NCBI GenBank assembly: GCA_964387355.1
Contig: CAYLWJ010000063.1
Coordinates: 1-33,431 of the forward strand
Length of the DNA: 33,431 bases
Direction: 5' to 3'
Origin: Calidifonticultor sp964387355
GTDB taxonomy: Bacteria; Actinomycetota; Humimicrobiia; Humimicrobiales; Humimicrobiaceae
The notes beneath the pieces are model-generated. The model was not told where the DNA came from and did not search any database. It was given only the letters and a program-made list of their open reading frames with translations. A program made the position numbers and the translations under genes. Below are positions 24,424-32,066 of the stretch, piece by piece. Each line of letters begins with the position of its first letter. Position 1 is the first letter of the stretch.

Positions 24424-25575
24424 TTAAATATTTAAAGGAAGTTCTACCCATCTTTTTTCTTTATCTGAGATTGTTGCTGCTTCAATTACTTCTTGGACCT
24501 TATAACCAGCTAAAATATCCGCTTGGGGCTTTTTACCTTCAACAATGTTGTTAATAAAATCATATGCATTCCCAGCATGATATCTAATAAAACCAATTGA
24601 AAACTTAGGTCCTGGAAATGCAACAGCAGGCTTAGGATATCTTTGAACTGTTTCAATTGCCTTAAAGCCTCTCAAGCCTCCGATAGGCTCTTCAACATCG
24701 CGACAATCATATACCTCTAAATAATTTGGCTGCATACTGTTAAATCTAATAGCACCATTTTGACCATGGATTTCAAGTCTAAGCTCATCATTTGATCCTG
24801 TTGCAACTTTCGTTGCTTCAAGTGTGCCAATAGCGCCGTTTTCCATTTCAAATAAAAGTAAAGCTAAATCGTCTACATCAACTTTTTCTTTTTGGTTTGG
24901 ATTGTTTGCAAGAGGTCTTTCTTTAATAAAAATTTCAAGCTTTGAAAAAACTTTTTTAAAATCACCTAGTAGAAATCTTATTAAATCAATTACATGAGAT
25001 GCCAAATCATATAGGGAGCCACCGCCACAATATTTTTTTTGTATTTTCCAATAAATAGGTCTATTTGGGTCAGAATTTCCAGCGTGAAGGTATGCTGCTC
25101 TTATGCTGTATACTCTACCTAAAAAACCTTCTTCAATTAATTGCTTAGCTTTTAATGTTGCAGGAGTATATCTATATTCAAAGCACATTTGAGATATGAC
25201 ATTTGGGTGTGTATTAGCAGTCTCTAAAACTTCTTTTGCTTCTTTTAAGTCCATTGCTAAAGGCTTTTCAACATTTACATGTTTTCCAGCTTTAATTGCT
25301 TTTATTGTTATTTCTTTGTGAAGATAATTAGGAGTACAAACTTCAATAATATCAATATCATCTCTTTTTATTAAATCATTATAATCTTCAGTTGCAAACT
25401 CAAAACCTGCCTGTTGTATTCCTTCTTGTGCATCAGTAATAGGGTATGAACATACTCCAACCATTTTTAATTTAGCAGGCATTGGTTTGTAATAGAAAGG
25501 TAGATTTAAATAAGAAATTGTGTGCACTTTTCCAATAAAACCATAACCAACCATACCTATACCTAAAGTTTTCAT
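24424..25575 (-). CDS. Gfo/Idh/MocA-family oxidoreductase
   Basis: These NAD(P)-dependent enzymes oxidise or reduce sugars, inositols and their derivatives. The 383-residue protein has the nucleotide-binding VGYGFIG (9-15), the catalytic lysine 104 in VEKPLAMD, and D190xxxH194 in LYDLASHVIDL. AGGAGG lies before the ATG. It sits between an aminotransferase and glutamate dehydrogenase on the same strand, suggesting a route in which a hydroxyl is oxidised to a ketone and then aminated, or the reverse. The substrate is unknown. Confidence 0.93.
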   Translation of the reverse strand: MKTLGIGMVGYGFIGKVHTISYLNLPFYYKPMPAKLKMVGVCSYPITDAQEGIQQAGFEFATEDYNDLIKRDDIDIIEVCTPNYLHKEITIKAIKAGKHVNVEKPLAMDLKEAKEVLETANTHPNVISQMCFEYRYTPATLKAKQLIEEGFLGRVYSIRAAYLHAGNSDPNRPIYWKIQKKYCGGGSLYDLASHVIDLIRFLLGDFKKVFSKLEIFIKERPLANNPNQKEKVDVDDLALLLFEMENGAIGTLEATKVATGSNDELRLEIHGQNGAIRFNSMQPNYLEVYDCRDVEEPIGGLRGFKAIETVQRYPKPAVAFPGPKFSIGFIRYHAGNAYDFINNIVEGKKPQADILAGYKVQEVIEAATISDKEKRWVELPLNI

Positions 25576-25777
25576 ATATCCTCCAAGCTTGTTTAAAATT
25601 TTTAATTAAAAAATTTAATAAAAAAACAATATTTTTAATAAAAAACAATATTTTTAGATAATAAAAAATTTAAGAAATTAATTATAAATTTTGGCTTATC
25701 ATTAAACATTAAATATAAAATAAAATACTCAAAGTATACCCAAAATATAGCCAAAATATACTCAAATTCTTTTAACA
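25576..25777. other. Intergenic gap with two kinds of direct repeat
   Basis: It contains two tandem copies of AATAAAAAACAATATTTTT (about 25617-25657) and a ~12-bp repeat on CAAAATATA (about 25728-25765). No gene or terminator was seen. Confidence 0.45.
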
Positions 25778-27139
25778 TTAAATGTATCCAAATTCTTTTT
25801 CAACAATAGTTATTGATTCATCTATTATTTCAAGAGCTTTTTCTGCTACCTCTTCTTCCATTATAAGGGGAGGTGACATTCTTAAATTTTGATTTGCAGG
25901 AATCCATGCAAGTCCTTTTGAGAAGGCAACTTGATATACTCTTTTACCTGCTTCAACAAAAGGCTCATGTGTATTTTGGTCTTTTACTAACTCAATACCA
26001 AGAAGGCAGCCTTTACCTCTAACTTCACCAATAATTTTATGTTCTGACTTCATTTTTATTAATTTTTTTAGAATAAAATCTCCGAGACGAGCAGACTTTT
26101 CTATAAGGTTTTCTTCTTCTAAAACTTCAAGTGATGCAAGGCCTGCTGCAGCTGCCATTGGATTTCCGCCATAACTTGTTGATGCTGAAATTTTTTCAAG
26201 AACTTCAGTCATCTCTTCTTTAATTGCAAATGCTGTAACTGGAAAACCATTACCTAAGCCTTTACCCATAACAATTATATCAGGGATTACATTATAATGA
26301 TCTACGCACCACATTTTACCCGTTCGACCAGCACAGGTTAATACCTCGTCTACTATTAGCAATATACCAAGTTTATCGCAAAGTTTTCTTATTGCTGGTA
26401 AATAATCATCAGGATAAATAATAGAGCCATTCCAACCTTGTATTGGCTCCATTAAAATTGCGGCTACATTTCCGGTTCCTTCCATTTTTATTTGTTTTTC
26501 TAAAGCATCTACACAAAATAGCTTACATTCAGGATATTTTTTATCAAATGCACAGTGATAGCAATGACCACTTGGTGCTAAATGCATACCAACAGCTCTG
26601 GGCCCAGTTGTGAAATCTGCAACCTGAGTAACCGAAACAGCACTCATAGTTTTTCCATGAAAATCACCATAAAAAGAAAAAAACTCATATTTTTTTGTAT
26701 GTGCCCTTGCAGCTCTCATTGCTGCTTCAACAGATTCACATCCAGCACAATACATTTGAATACCGTTTAAATTACCAGGTGTTAATGATGCCAATTTTTC
26801 TAAAAACAGTGTTTTAATCTCAGTAGAAAAATCATGGCAGTTCATTAATTGTGCAGTATGTTTTTGTATATATTCAACTACTTTTGGATGACAATGCCCC
26901 AGATTTGTAACATATATGCCTGATGAAAAATCAATGTATTTGTTACCGTCAACATCAGTTAAAGTAACTCCATGACCGCTTTCAAAAGCGACAGGAAACA
27001 GCTTGACTTGGGATGAGTAGCCTTTCATATATTTTTCAGCACGGCTATGGATTTCATTGGATTTTGGCCCTGGTGCTGGAACAACCATTTTTGGAATTTC
27101 ATTAATGTCTACCTTAGCCCAATTTTTGTCGTAATTCAT
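25778..27139 (-). CDS. Class III PLP-dependent aminotransferase
   Basis: The protein (453 residues) belongs to the GABA/ornithine/acetylornithine aminotransferase class. PLP binding is shown by Asp264 in IVDEVLTCAGRTGK and the Schiff-base Lys293 in VMGKGLGNG. The substrate region has LGHCHPKV. A four-cysteine cluster (C193, C196, C205, C209; CxxC-8-C-3-C) lies in an insertion seen in some relatives; it might hold a metal. GGAG precedes the ATG. It leads the set with the oxidoreductase and glutamate dehydrogenase, which would resupply or drain its glutamate. Whether the amino donor or acceptor is an amino acid or an amino sugar is not readable. Confidence 0.93.
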   Translation of the reverse strand: MNYDKNWAKVDINEIPKMVVPAPGPKSNEIHSRAEKYMKGYSSQVKLFPVAFESGHGVTLTDVDGNKYIDFSSGIYVTNLGHCHPKVVEYIQKHTAQLMNCHDFSTEIKTLFLEKLASLTPGNLNGIQMYCAGCESVEAAMRAARAHTKKYEFFSFYGDFHGKTMSAVSVTQVADFTTGPRAVGMHLAPSGHCYHCAFDKKYPECKLFCVDALEKQIKMEGTGNVAAILMEPIQGWNGSIIYPDDYLPAIRKLCDKLGILLIVDEVLTCAGRTGKMWCVDHYNVIPDIIVMGKGLGNGFPVTAFAIKEEMTEVLEKISASTSYGGNPMAAAAGLASLEVLEEENLIEKSARLGDFILKKLIKMKSEHKIIGEVRGKGCLLGIELVKDQNTHEPFVEAGKRVYQVAFSKGLAWIPANQNLRMSPPLIMEEEVAEKALEIIDESITIVEKEFGYI

Positions 27140-27342
27140 TTTTACTCCTTCTCTTTTTAATTATATTTATATATTTCTTTTTTGATAAATACTTGTTCAT
27201 TAATCAATTTTTTTTAAAGAAAATTAATTTTTTAATAGTTAAATTTTTTTGTTAGTTGAATTTCATAATAAAACTTTCTGAATTTATTAAATTATAAACG
27301 TACAATATCAGGCATATTAATACAAATTTTGCACTATAATGT

Positions 27343-27370
27343 ATTATATATGAATGATTTAAATAGTCAA
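27343..27370 (-). promoter_or_regulatory. Promoter of the aminotransferase set
   Basis: On the - strand, TTGACT (27370-27365) and TATAAT (27348-27343) are separated by 16 bases. This is a near-consensus housekeeping promoter about 205 bases upstream of the aminotransferase start. Confidence 0.65.
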
Positions 27371-27457
27371 TAAAAAATTTTATTTGCTTTTAATTTTTTA
27401 TTGTGTTAATAGTTTAAAAGCTTTTAGGCTGTCTATTTTGTATATAATAAATAAATT

Positions 27458-27486
27458 TTTACCTATTAAGGAGGTAGGAAGGTAAA
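27458..27486 (+). other. Leader hairpin with a ribosome-site-like loop
   Basis: TTTACCT (27458-27464) and AGGTAAA (27480-27486) form a 7-bp stem around a 15-base loop holding AAGGAGGT. No start codon follows at a usable distance; the next gene starts about 80 bases later. TATAAT at 27443-27448 lies just before, so it would be at the very 5' end of that transcript. Confidence 0.4.
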
Positions 27487-27566
27487 TTTAGCTGATTAGA
27501 AAATGTATATAAACATATATTTATTGTTGTAGTTTTTATAGAAAATAGGTTAGAAAAGAGGTTGTA

Positions 27567-28118
27567 ATGAACAAAGAAATTTTTTTTAAAAAATATAATT
27601 TAGCTGTAAATATTTTATTTTGGGTTCTAATTGGAGCAATAATTATTATTTTACTACTATCATATTTAAAGCCAAATTTCATTTTAAATAAATATCTTTT
27701 TGGTGATGATTTAAAGACAGATGTTATAATTAAAAAAGAGCCAGTTATCATAACTAAATATAAAGAAATTGAAAAAGAATATGAGTGGTATTATTTTATT
27801 GCAACTGGTTATAGCAAAGATGACATTTTACAAGGAACTGATTCATATACTTCAACAGGAGAAAGAGTAAAAGAAGGAATAATAGCTGTTGATCCAAAAA
27901 TAATTCCATATGGTACTATGGTTGAGATTAAAGGTATGGGTTATTTTATAGCTCAAGATTGTGGCGGTAAAATAAAAGGAAATAGAATTGATATTTATTT
28001 TGACTCTAAAAAAGAAGCAAAGGAATTTGGCAGAAAAGGTATATGGCTAAGAATTGTGGGCAATTCTTCTTTAGAATTATCAGAGTTGTTATTAAATTCA
28101 AAATACTCTTTTAAGTAA
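27567..28118 (+). CDS. Membrane-anchored 3D-domain protein (wall-lytic type)
   Basis: The 183-residue protein has one membrane helix (about 12-33) and a C-terminal 3D domain, named for three aspartates: Asp109 in GIIAVDP, Asp131 in AQDCGG and Asp142 in NRIDIYF. The domain resembles the catalytic part of MltA lytic transglycosylases and occurs in YuiC/YabE/Rpf-like proteins that act on peptidoglycan. The domain should face outward. AGAGGT lies before the ATG. It is a single gene with a long leader (see the hairpin at 27458-27486). The domain call is firm; activity on glycan strands is inferred. Confidence 0.9.
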   Translation: MNKEIFFKKYNLAVNILFWVLIGAIIIILLLSYLKPNFILNKYLFGDDLKTDVIIKKEPVIITKYKEIEKEYEWYYFIATGYSKDDILQGTDSYTSTGERVKEGIIAVDPKIIPYGTMVEIKGMGYFIAQDCGGKIKGNRIDIYFDSKKEAKEFGRKGIWLRIVGNSSLELSELLLNSKYSFK

Positions 28119-28288
28119 AAAAATAAAAAGAAATAAAAAAGAATGTGGTTGTTATTATGATATGCACTATTATATGCTAGTATATGCTAGTAATTGGTAA
28201 TTTTTTATGCTGGTTATTATTTATACAGGTTTACAGGTTATTGTTTAAAGCTATTATTTTATATATATGTTGGTTACTACTTATGCTG
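28119..28288. repeat. Gap with degenerate TATGCTAGTA / TTATGCTGGTTA repeats
   Basis: It holds two tandem copies of TATATGCTAG at about 28172-28193. Further ATGCTGGTTATTA and ATGTTGGTTACTA variants follow. No coding potential was seen; the genes on either side are convergent. Confidence 0.5.
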
Positions 28289-28648
28289 TTATGATTGTTT
28301 TTTATTTTCTTCGATAATCTTATTTAGAAGATTATAAAACTGTCTTGCATCATTTTTTGAGATTTTATTAATTTTAAAAGTTTCTTTTTTATTTTTAATA
28401 ATTAATGTAGAGTTTAGAAGCCCTTCTTTTAATTCAACAGATGTTATATATGGGTAAGTTGCAATAAAAACTTTATCGCGTGAGATATTAGATACAAAAT
28501 AAAAAAATAGTTTTTTATCAGTTAGTAGCAAATGTCCCTCAATTGTATCATTTAATATTCCCTTTGTTTCATAAACAATTTTCTCATTTGTACCAATAAA
28601 TAAAAAATAATCTGTATCTTTTTTTTTAAGTTTTAATAAATCTTCCAC
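28289..28648 (-). CDS. Small PH-like domain protein, function unknown
   Basis: The 119-residue protein looks like a bacterial pleckstrin-homology-type domain. A strand pair around GHLLLTDKKLFFYF (38-51) is followed by YPYITSVELKEGLLNSTLII and a C-terminal helix. There is no signal peptide. The start is GTG at 28648 with AGGAG at a good spacing; no ATG is available upstream. It stands alone. The fold call is by pattern only; no partner or role can be named. Confidence 0.6.
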   Translation of the reverse strand: MEDLLKLKKKDTDYFLFIGTNEKIVYETKGILNDTIEGHLLLTDKKLFFYFVSNISRDKVFIATYPYITSVELKEGLLNSTLIIKNKKETFKINKISKNDARQFYNLLNKIIEENKKQS

Positions 28649-29031
28649 AAGTTTCTCCTGTCTAAGGTTATTAATTTTTAATGTTATTTATTTTATTTAT
28701 AGTTATTATTTATTATAACAAAAATGTTTTTTATAACTAAAATATATTTTTATTTTTATCTTATTTTTAAAATATCCTTTGGTTATTATAAATTGTTTAA
28801 AGTTTTTTATCTATTATTGATTGAAAAAATTTTATTAAAACTTTATATTAAAAAAATTAGTAAAAGCTAATAATGGTTAATAGTGATTATGATTAATGTC
28901 ACTGCTGTTAATAAGCAAGGAATTTTGATTAATGGGTAAAAATAATTTATTAATTAGAAAGAGTAATTTATTAATATAAATAAAATAAGAGCAAAATTAA
29001 AAATAACAAGTTGGCGAAAGGAAAATTTCAA
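28649..29031. other. Divergent gap, small direct repeats
   Basis: No gene was seen. It includes TAATTTATTAAT twice (about 28946 and 28967) and GATTAATG twice. It should hold the promoters of the PH-like gene (-) and the LCP gene (+); none stands out. Confidence 0.4.
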
Positions 29032-30714
29032 GTGAAAAATTTAAAAAGTAAAAGAAAATTTTTTTTAGAAAAATTTGTGAGTTTTAAAAAAAATAACTTT
29101 AAAATTAAGTTTAAGATTAAGTTTAAATTATTTTTATTACCTTGTGTTTTTATTCTTTTAATTACGCTGTTTACTTTATTTTCTTTTTATTTTTTGACAT
29201 CTTGCAGTAAAAATAATTCTAATTTATTAATTTCAAACAAAGAGGAAGCTAATAGCACACAACAACAAATTTCTCCAAGCCCAAGTGAAGAAAATTTAAC
29301 TTCAGTTGTAAATAGTGACAACAATATTAAAAGTAATATTGAAAATAATGATAGTGAAAATCAATTAAATTATTATTATAGTAACTCAAGCGAGTTTGTT
29401 AATTATTCATTTAGATATCCTTCAAGTTGGAATATTTACCAGACAGATGGGGGAAAAAGAGTTGTTATAGAAAATGTTGGCTCATCAAAATCTGAATCTA
29501 TAAATGATAAAAATTTAAGCAATGTTTACGGTAATAGTTCTGAGGGTATTTTTATATTTGTAATAAATAAAGATAATTTTGAAAATATTAATAGCGAGCA
29601 GCAGCTTTTTAACAACTATATAAATTCAGTAAAAGATGATAATACAGCTAAAATATTTGACGAAGAATTAGTAAATATAAATCAATATAATTTTAAATTG
29701 ACCGGTTATGAGTATAAAACAAAATTAATAGATGATGATAACAAAGATGATGATAACAACTGTATTGATTATTTTACTGTAATACAGAAAAATAATAACT
29801 TTTATTGCTTTAAATATTTTGGAGTAAATCAGGAAAAACAATTAGCAAAAAAGACTTTTATTGATTTTTTAAATAGTTTTAAATTTGAAGAAAATAAAGA
29901 TGGCTTACCTAAAATAAATACTAATAATTCTACAAATACAGATAGAAACTCTGAAAAATCTAAAATAAATATTTTAATTCTTGGTGATGATAGTGGTATG
30001 GGAAGACCAGGTGGAAGAGTTAATGGAAGAACAGATATTATTATTTTGCTACACTTAAATTTAGAAACTTGTAAGGGTACTGCTGTTACTATTCCACGTG
30101 ATACCTGGGTAAATATTCCTGGGCATGGTGAAGGTAAAATTAATGGAGCTCATTCAATTGGTGGTAATGAATTAACAGTTATGACAGTAGAGCAACTTTC
30201 AGGTTTAGATATAGATAATTATATTATTACTGATTTTGATGGTTTTATTCCTTTAATTGATTTTTTAGGCGGTGTAACCATTGAAATAGGTGAAAATTTA
30301 AATGATGGATATTCTGGCTGTTATTTAACAAAGGGTGTGCATCACCTAGATGGAGCTACAGCTTTGGCGCTTGCAAGAAATAGGCATAGAGCTGGTGATG
30401 GAACAACGCAAGGTGGTGCTTTTGCAAGGGAAAGAGAAGCAGCAAAAATAATTGTAAATCTTTTAGACCAGAAAAGTACAATTGATAGAATTATCGCACT
30501 CCCATTTTTTGTAAATTATCTTTTAAATTATACTTGGACTGATTTGTCTTTTAAGGACGTTATTAGGTTTTTACCAATATTAGGAAAAATTAAAGCAAAT
30601 GATATAGAAATTACTGGTATTCCTTCATGGCCTCAAACAATTGGCAATGCAAGTGCTGTTGTTTATGATAAAGAAGCTACTGCTGAGTTATTTGAGGAGA
30701 TAAAAAATCAATAA
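29032..30714 (+). CDS. LytR-CpsA-Psr (LCP) family wall glycopolymer ligase
   Basis: LCP proteins attach glycopolymers to peptidoglycan outside the cell. I chose GTG at 29032, as GAAAGGAAAA precedes it; a TTG at 29011 has no ribosome site. Numbering from there, a lysine-rich N-terminus with FKIK repeats (23-33) leads to a membrane segment (about 33-54). It ends in L-T-S-C (cysteine 58), which also fits a lipobox. After an Asn/Ser-rich spacer, a domain with YSFRYPSSW (125-133) resembles PsbP-like lipoprotein modules. The LCP domain (about 312-470) has NGRTDIII, IPRDTWVNIPG, KINGAHS and ARNRHRAGDG. It is long (560 residues) and monocistronic. Confidence 0.92.
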   Translation: MKNLKSKRKFFLEKFVSFKKNNFKIKFKIKFKLFLLPCVFILLITLFTLFSFYFLTSCSKNNSNLLISNKEEANSTQQQISPSPSEENLTSVVNSDNNIKSNIENNDSENQLNYYYSNSSEFVNYSFRYPSSWNIYQTDGGKRVVIENVGSSKSESINDKNLSNVYGNSSEGIFIFVINKDNFENINSEQQLFNNYINSVKDDNTAKIFDEELVNINQYNFKLTGYEYKTKLIDDDNKDDDNNCIDYFTVIQKNNNFYCFKYFGVNQEKQLAKKTFIDFLNSFKFEENKDGLPKINTNNSTNTDRNSEKSKINILILGDDSGMGRPGGRVNGRTDIIILLHLNLETCKGTAVTIPRDTWVNIPGHGEGKINGAHSIGGNELTVMTVEQLSGLDIDNYIITDFDGFIPLIDFLGGVTIEIGENLNDGYSGCYLTKGVHHLDGATALALARNRHRAGDGTTQGGAFAREREAAKIIVNLLDQKSTIDRIIALPFFVNYLLNYTWTDLSFKDVIRFLPILGKIKANDIEITGIPSWPQTIGNASAVVYDKEATAELFEEIKNQ

Positions 30715-30794
30715 TTTAATCCATAATTTAATTATAGATAAATAAAGTTTTTACAAAAAATTCTTATAAAAACTTACAAAAAATATCTTGTCTA
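30715..30794. other. Small AT hairpin after the LCP gene
   Basis: AAGTTTTTA (30745-30753) and TAAAAACTT (30767-30775) form a 9-bp A/T stem. No T-run follows, so it is at best a weak transcript end. Confidence 0.35.
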
Positions 30795-30823
30795 TTGACA
30801 ATAAAAATTTTTAAATATATAAT
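30795..30823 (+). promoter_or_regulatory. Consensus promoter of the NagB-like/ABC genes
   Basis: TTGACA (30795-30800), a 17-base spacer and TATAAT (30818-30823) match the housekeeping sigma consensus at all twelve positions. It lies about 107 bases before the NagB-like start. Confidence 0.9.
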
Positions 30824-30841
30824 TTGTTTGTCAAGCAAATT
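30821..30841 (+). promoter_or_regulatory. Operator-like dyad overlapping the -10 element
   Basis: AATTTGTTTG-T-CAAGCAAATT has 10-base arms agreeing at 9 positions. It overlaps the end of the -10 hexamer and covers the transcription start, the classical place for a repressor. Which regulator binds is unknown; no second copy was found before the other operons. Confidence 0.6.
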
Positions 30842-30929
30842 AATTAAATTAAATGTTTAAAAAGTATTTTGGCAATTTTTTATTTAAGATTTTTCGAAAT
30901 ATTAACCTTAAGAATAGAAAGGGGCAGCT

Positions 30930-31925
30930 ATGTCAAATGATTTTAATCCAGATATAGACTTAATAAAATTTCAGCCAGCTCAGTTTTTAGCTTTTAGAGA
31001 TATGGAAGTTTGTAAAAAAGTAGCAAAGATAAAAAAGAATGATATAGCTAAACTGCCTAGTGATGCTCATAAAGATTTTGAAGTTAGGATTTTACCTGTA
31101 AAAGATTTTCATTTTCAAATGGCTTTAGATATGCTTGTAAGAATAAAAAAAGCGTTAGATGAAGGAAAGCAGTTTGTTGGAGTATTTCCCACAGGTCCGA
31201 TATTTCAATACCAACTACTTGCAGATATGGTAAATGCTTTAAATATTTCATTAAAACACGTACATTATTTCTCAATGGATGAATATGCAGACGAAAATGG
31301 CAATGATATTGACCCAAATTGGCCAGGGTCTTTTCACTATACTATTGATAAACATTTTATTTCTAGGTTAAAACCAGAACTTAGAATACCCGATAATCAG
31401 ATTCATTTTCCTTCAAGTAAAAATATAGATGTCTATAATGAAATGATTGCCGATGCAAGAAAAGAACCTGGTGCAAAAGGTGCAAATATTGTTTATGGTG
31501 GAACTGGGCTGTCCGGGCATTTATCTTTTTGGGATCCACATTTAGCAAAACAAAATGGATGGACTTTAGAAGAATGGAAAAAAGCTAAACCTAGACTTGT
31601 AGATTTTCATCCAATCTCTACTATTCAAATGGCTGTAACTGACATGAATGGTGCATGGGCATTTGTGCCGCCAAAAGCTTATACTACTTCTGCTGCAACA
31701 ATACTAGCTGCTGATTATGTAAGCTGGTGGAATGATGGATGTGGTTTAACTCCAGATGGAAGTTATTATCCAGGTGGTATAACTTGGCAAAAATTTATCG
31801 TAAGACTTTCTCTTCATGGGCCTGTTTGCCCAGAGATACCTTGCTCTATTTTAAGAACTATACCAGGCCAATTTAATATAATTGAGCCAGTAGCTGAGGA
31901 TTTAAAAATTGAGTTAACTGCGTAA
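30930..31925 (+). CDS. NagB-like sugar-phosphate isomerase/deaminase homologue with altered active site
   Basis: The protein resembles glucosamine-6-phosphate deaminase (NagB) but is 331 residues against about 266. Matching landmarks are PTGP at 87-90, FSMDEYA (114-120, compare NMDEY of NagB) and GTGLSGHLSFWDP (191-203, compare GxGxDGHIAFNEP). Asp117 and His197 are kept. By that alignment the NagB catalytic Asp141 is Ser195, and Glu148 is Asp202. It may therefore act on another sugar phosphate, or bind without deaminating. GAAAGG precedes the ATG. It is transcribed from a consensus promoter with an operator-like dyad and is followed by a sugar-binding lipoprotein gene, which suggests sugar use. 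Confidence 0.8.
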   Translation: MSNDFNPDIDLIKFQPAQFLAFRDMEVCKKVAKIKKNDIAKLPSDAHKDFEVRILPVKDFHFQMALDMLVRIKKALDEGKQFVGVFPTGPIFQYQLLADMVNALNISLKHVHYFSMDEYADENGNDIDPNWPGSFHYTIDKHFISRLKPELRIPDNQIHFPSSKNIDVYNEMIADARKEPGAKGANIVYGGTGLSGHLSFWDPHLAKQNGWTLEEWKKAKPRLVDFHPISTIQMAVTDMNGAWAFVPPKAYTTSAATILAADYVSWWNDGCGLTPDGSYYPGGITWQKFIVRLSLHGPVCPEIPCSILRTIPGQFNIIEPVAEDLKIELTA

Positions 31926-31987
31926 TAAAATAAACTAAATAAACTAGATATACTTAAAAAGCAATAATAATATAATTTGGTTTTTTT

Positions 31988-32046
31988 AAAGGAGGTGGTA
32001 GGTTAATCATAAATTAGTGAAAAAAATTAATAAAAGTATTTGTTAA
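31988..32046 (+). other. Leader with an extra ribosome site and tiny reading frame
   Basis: AAAGGAGGTGG (31988-31998) lies about 70 bases before the binding-protein start, which has its own AAAAAGGAGGT. A nine-codon frame (GTG at 32017, stop at 32044-32046) lies between them. It could be a leader peptide or a decayed duplicate of the true start region. Confidence 0.3.
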
Positions 32047-32066
32047 CTTAAAAAGGAGGTGTTTTG

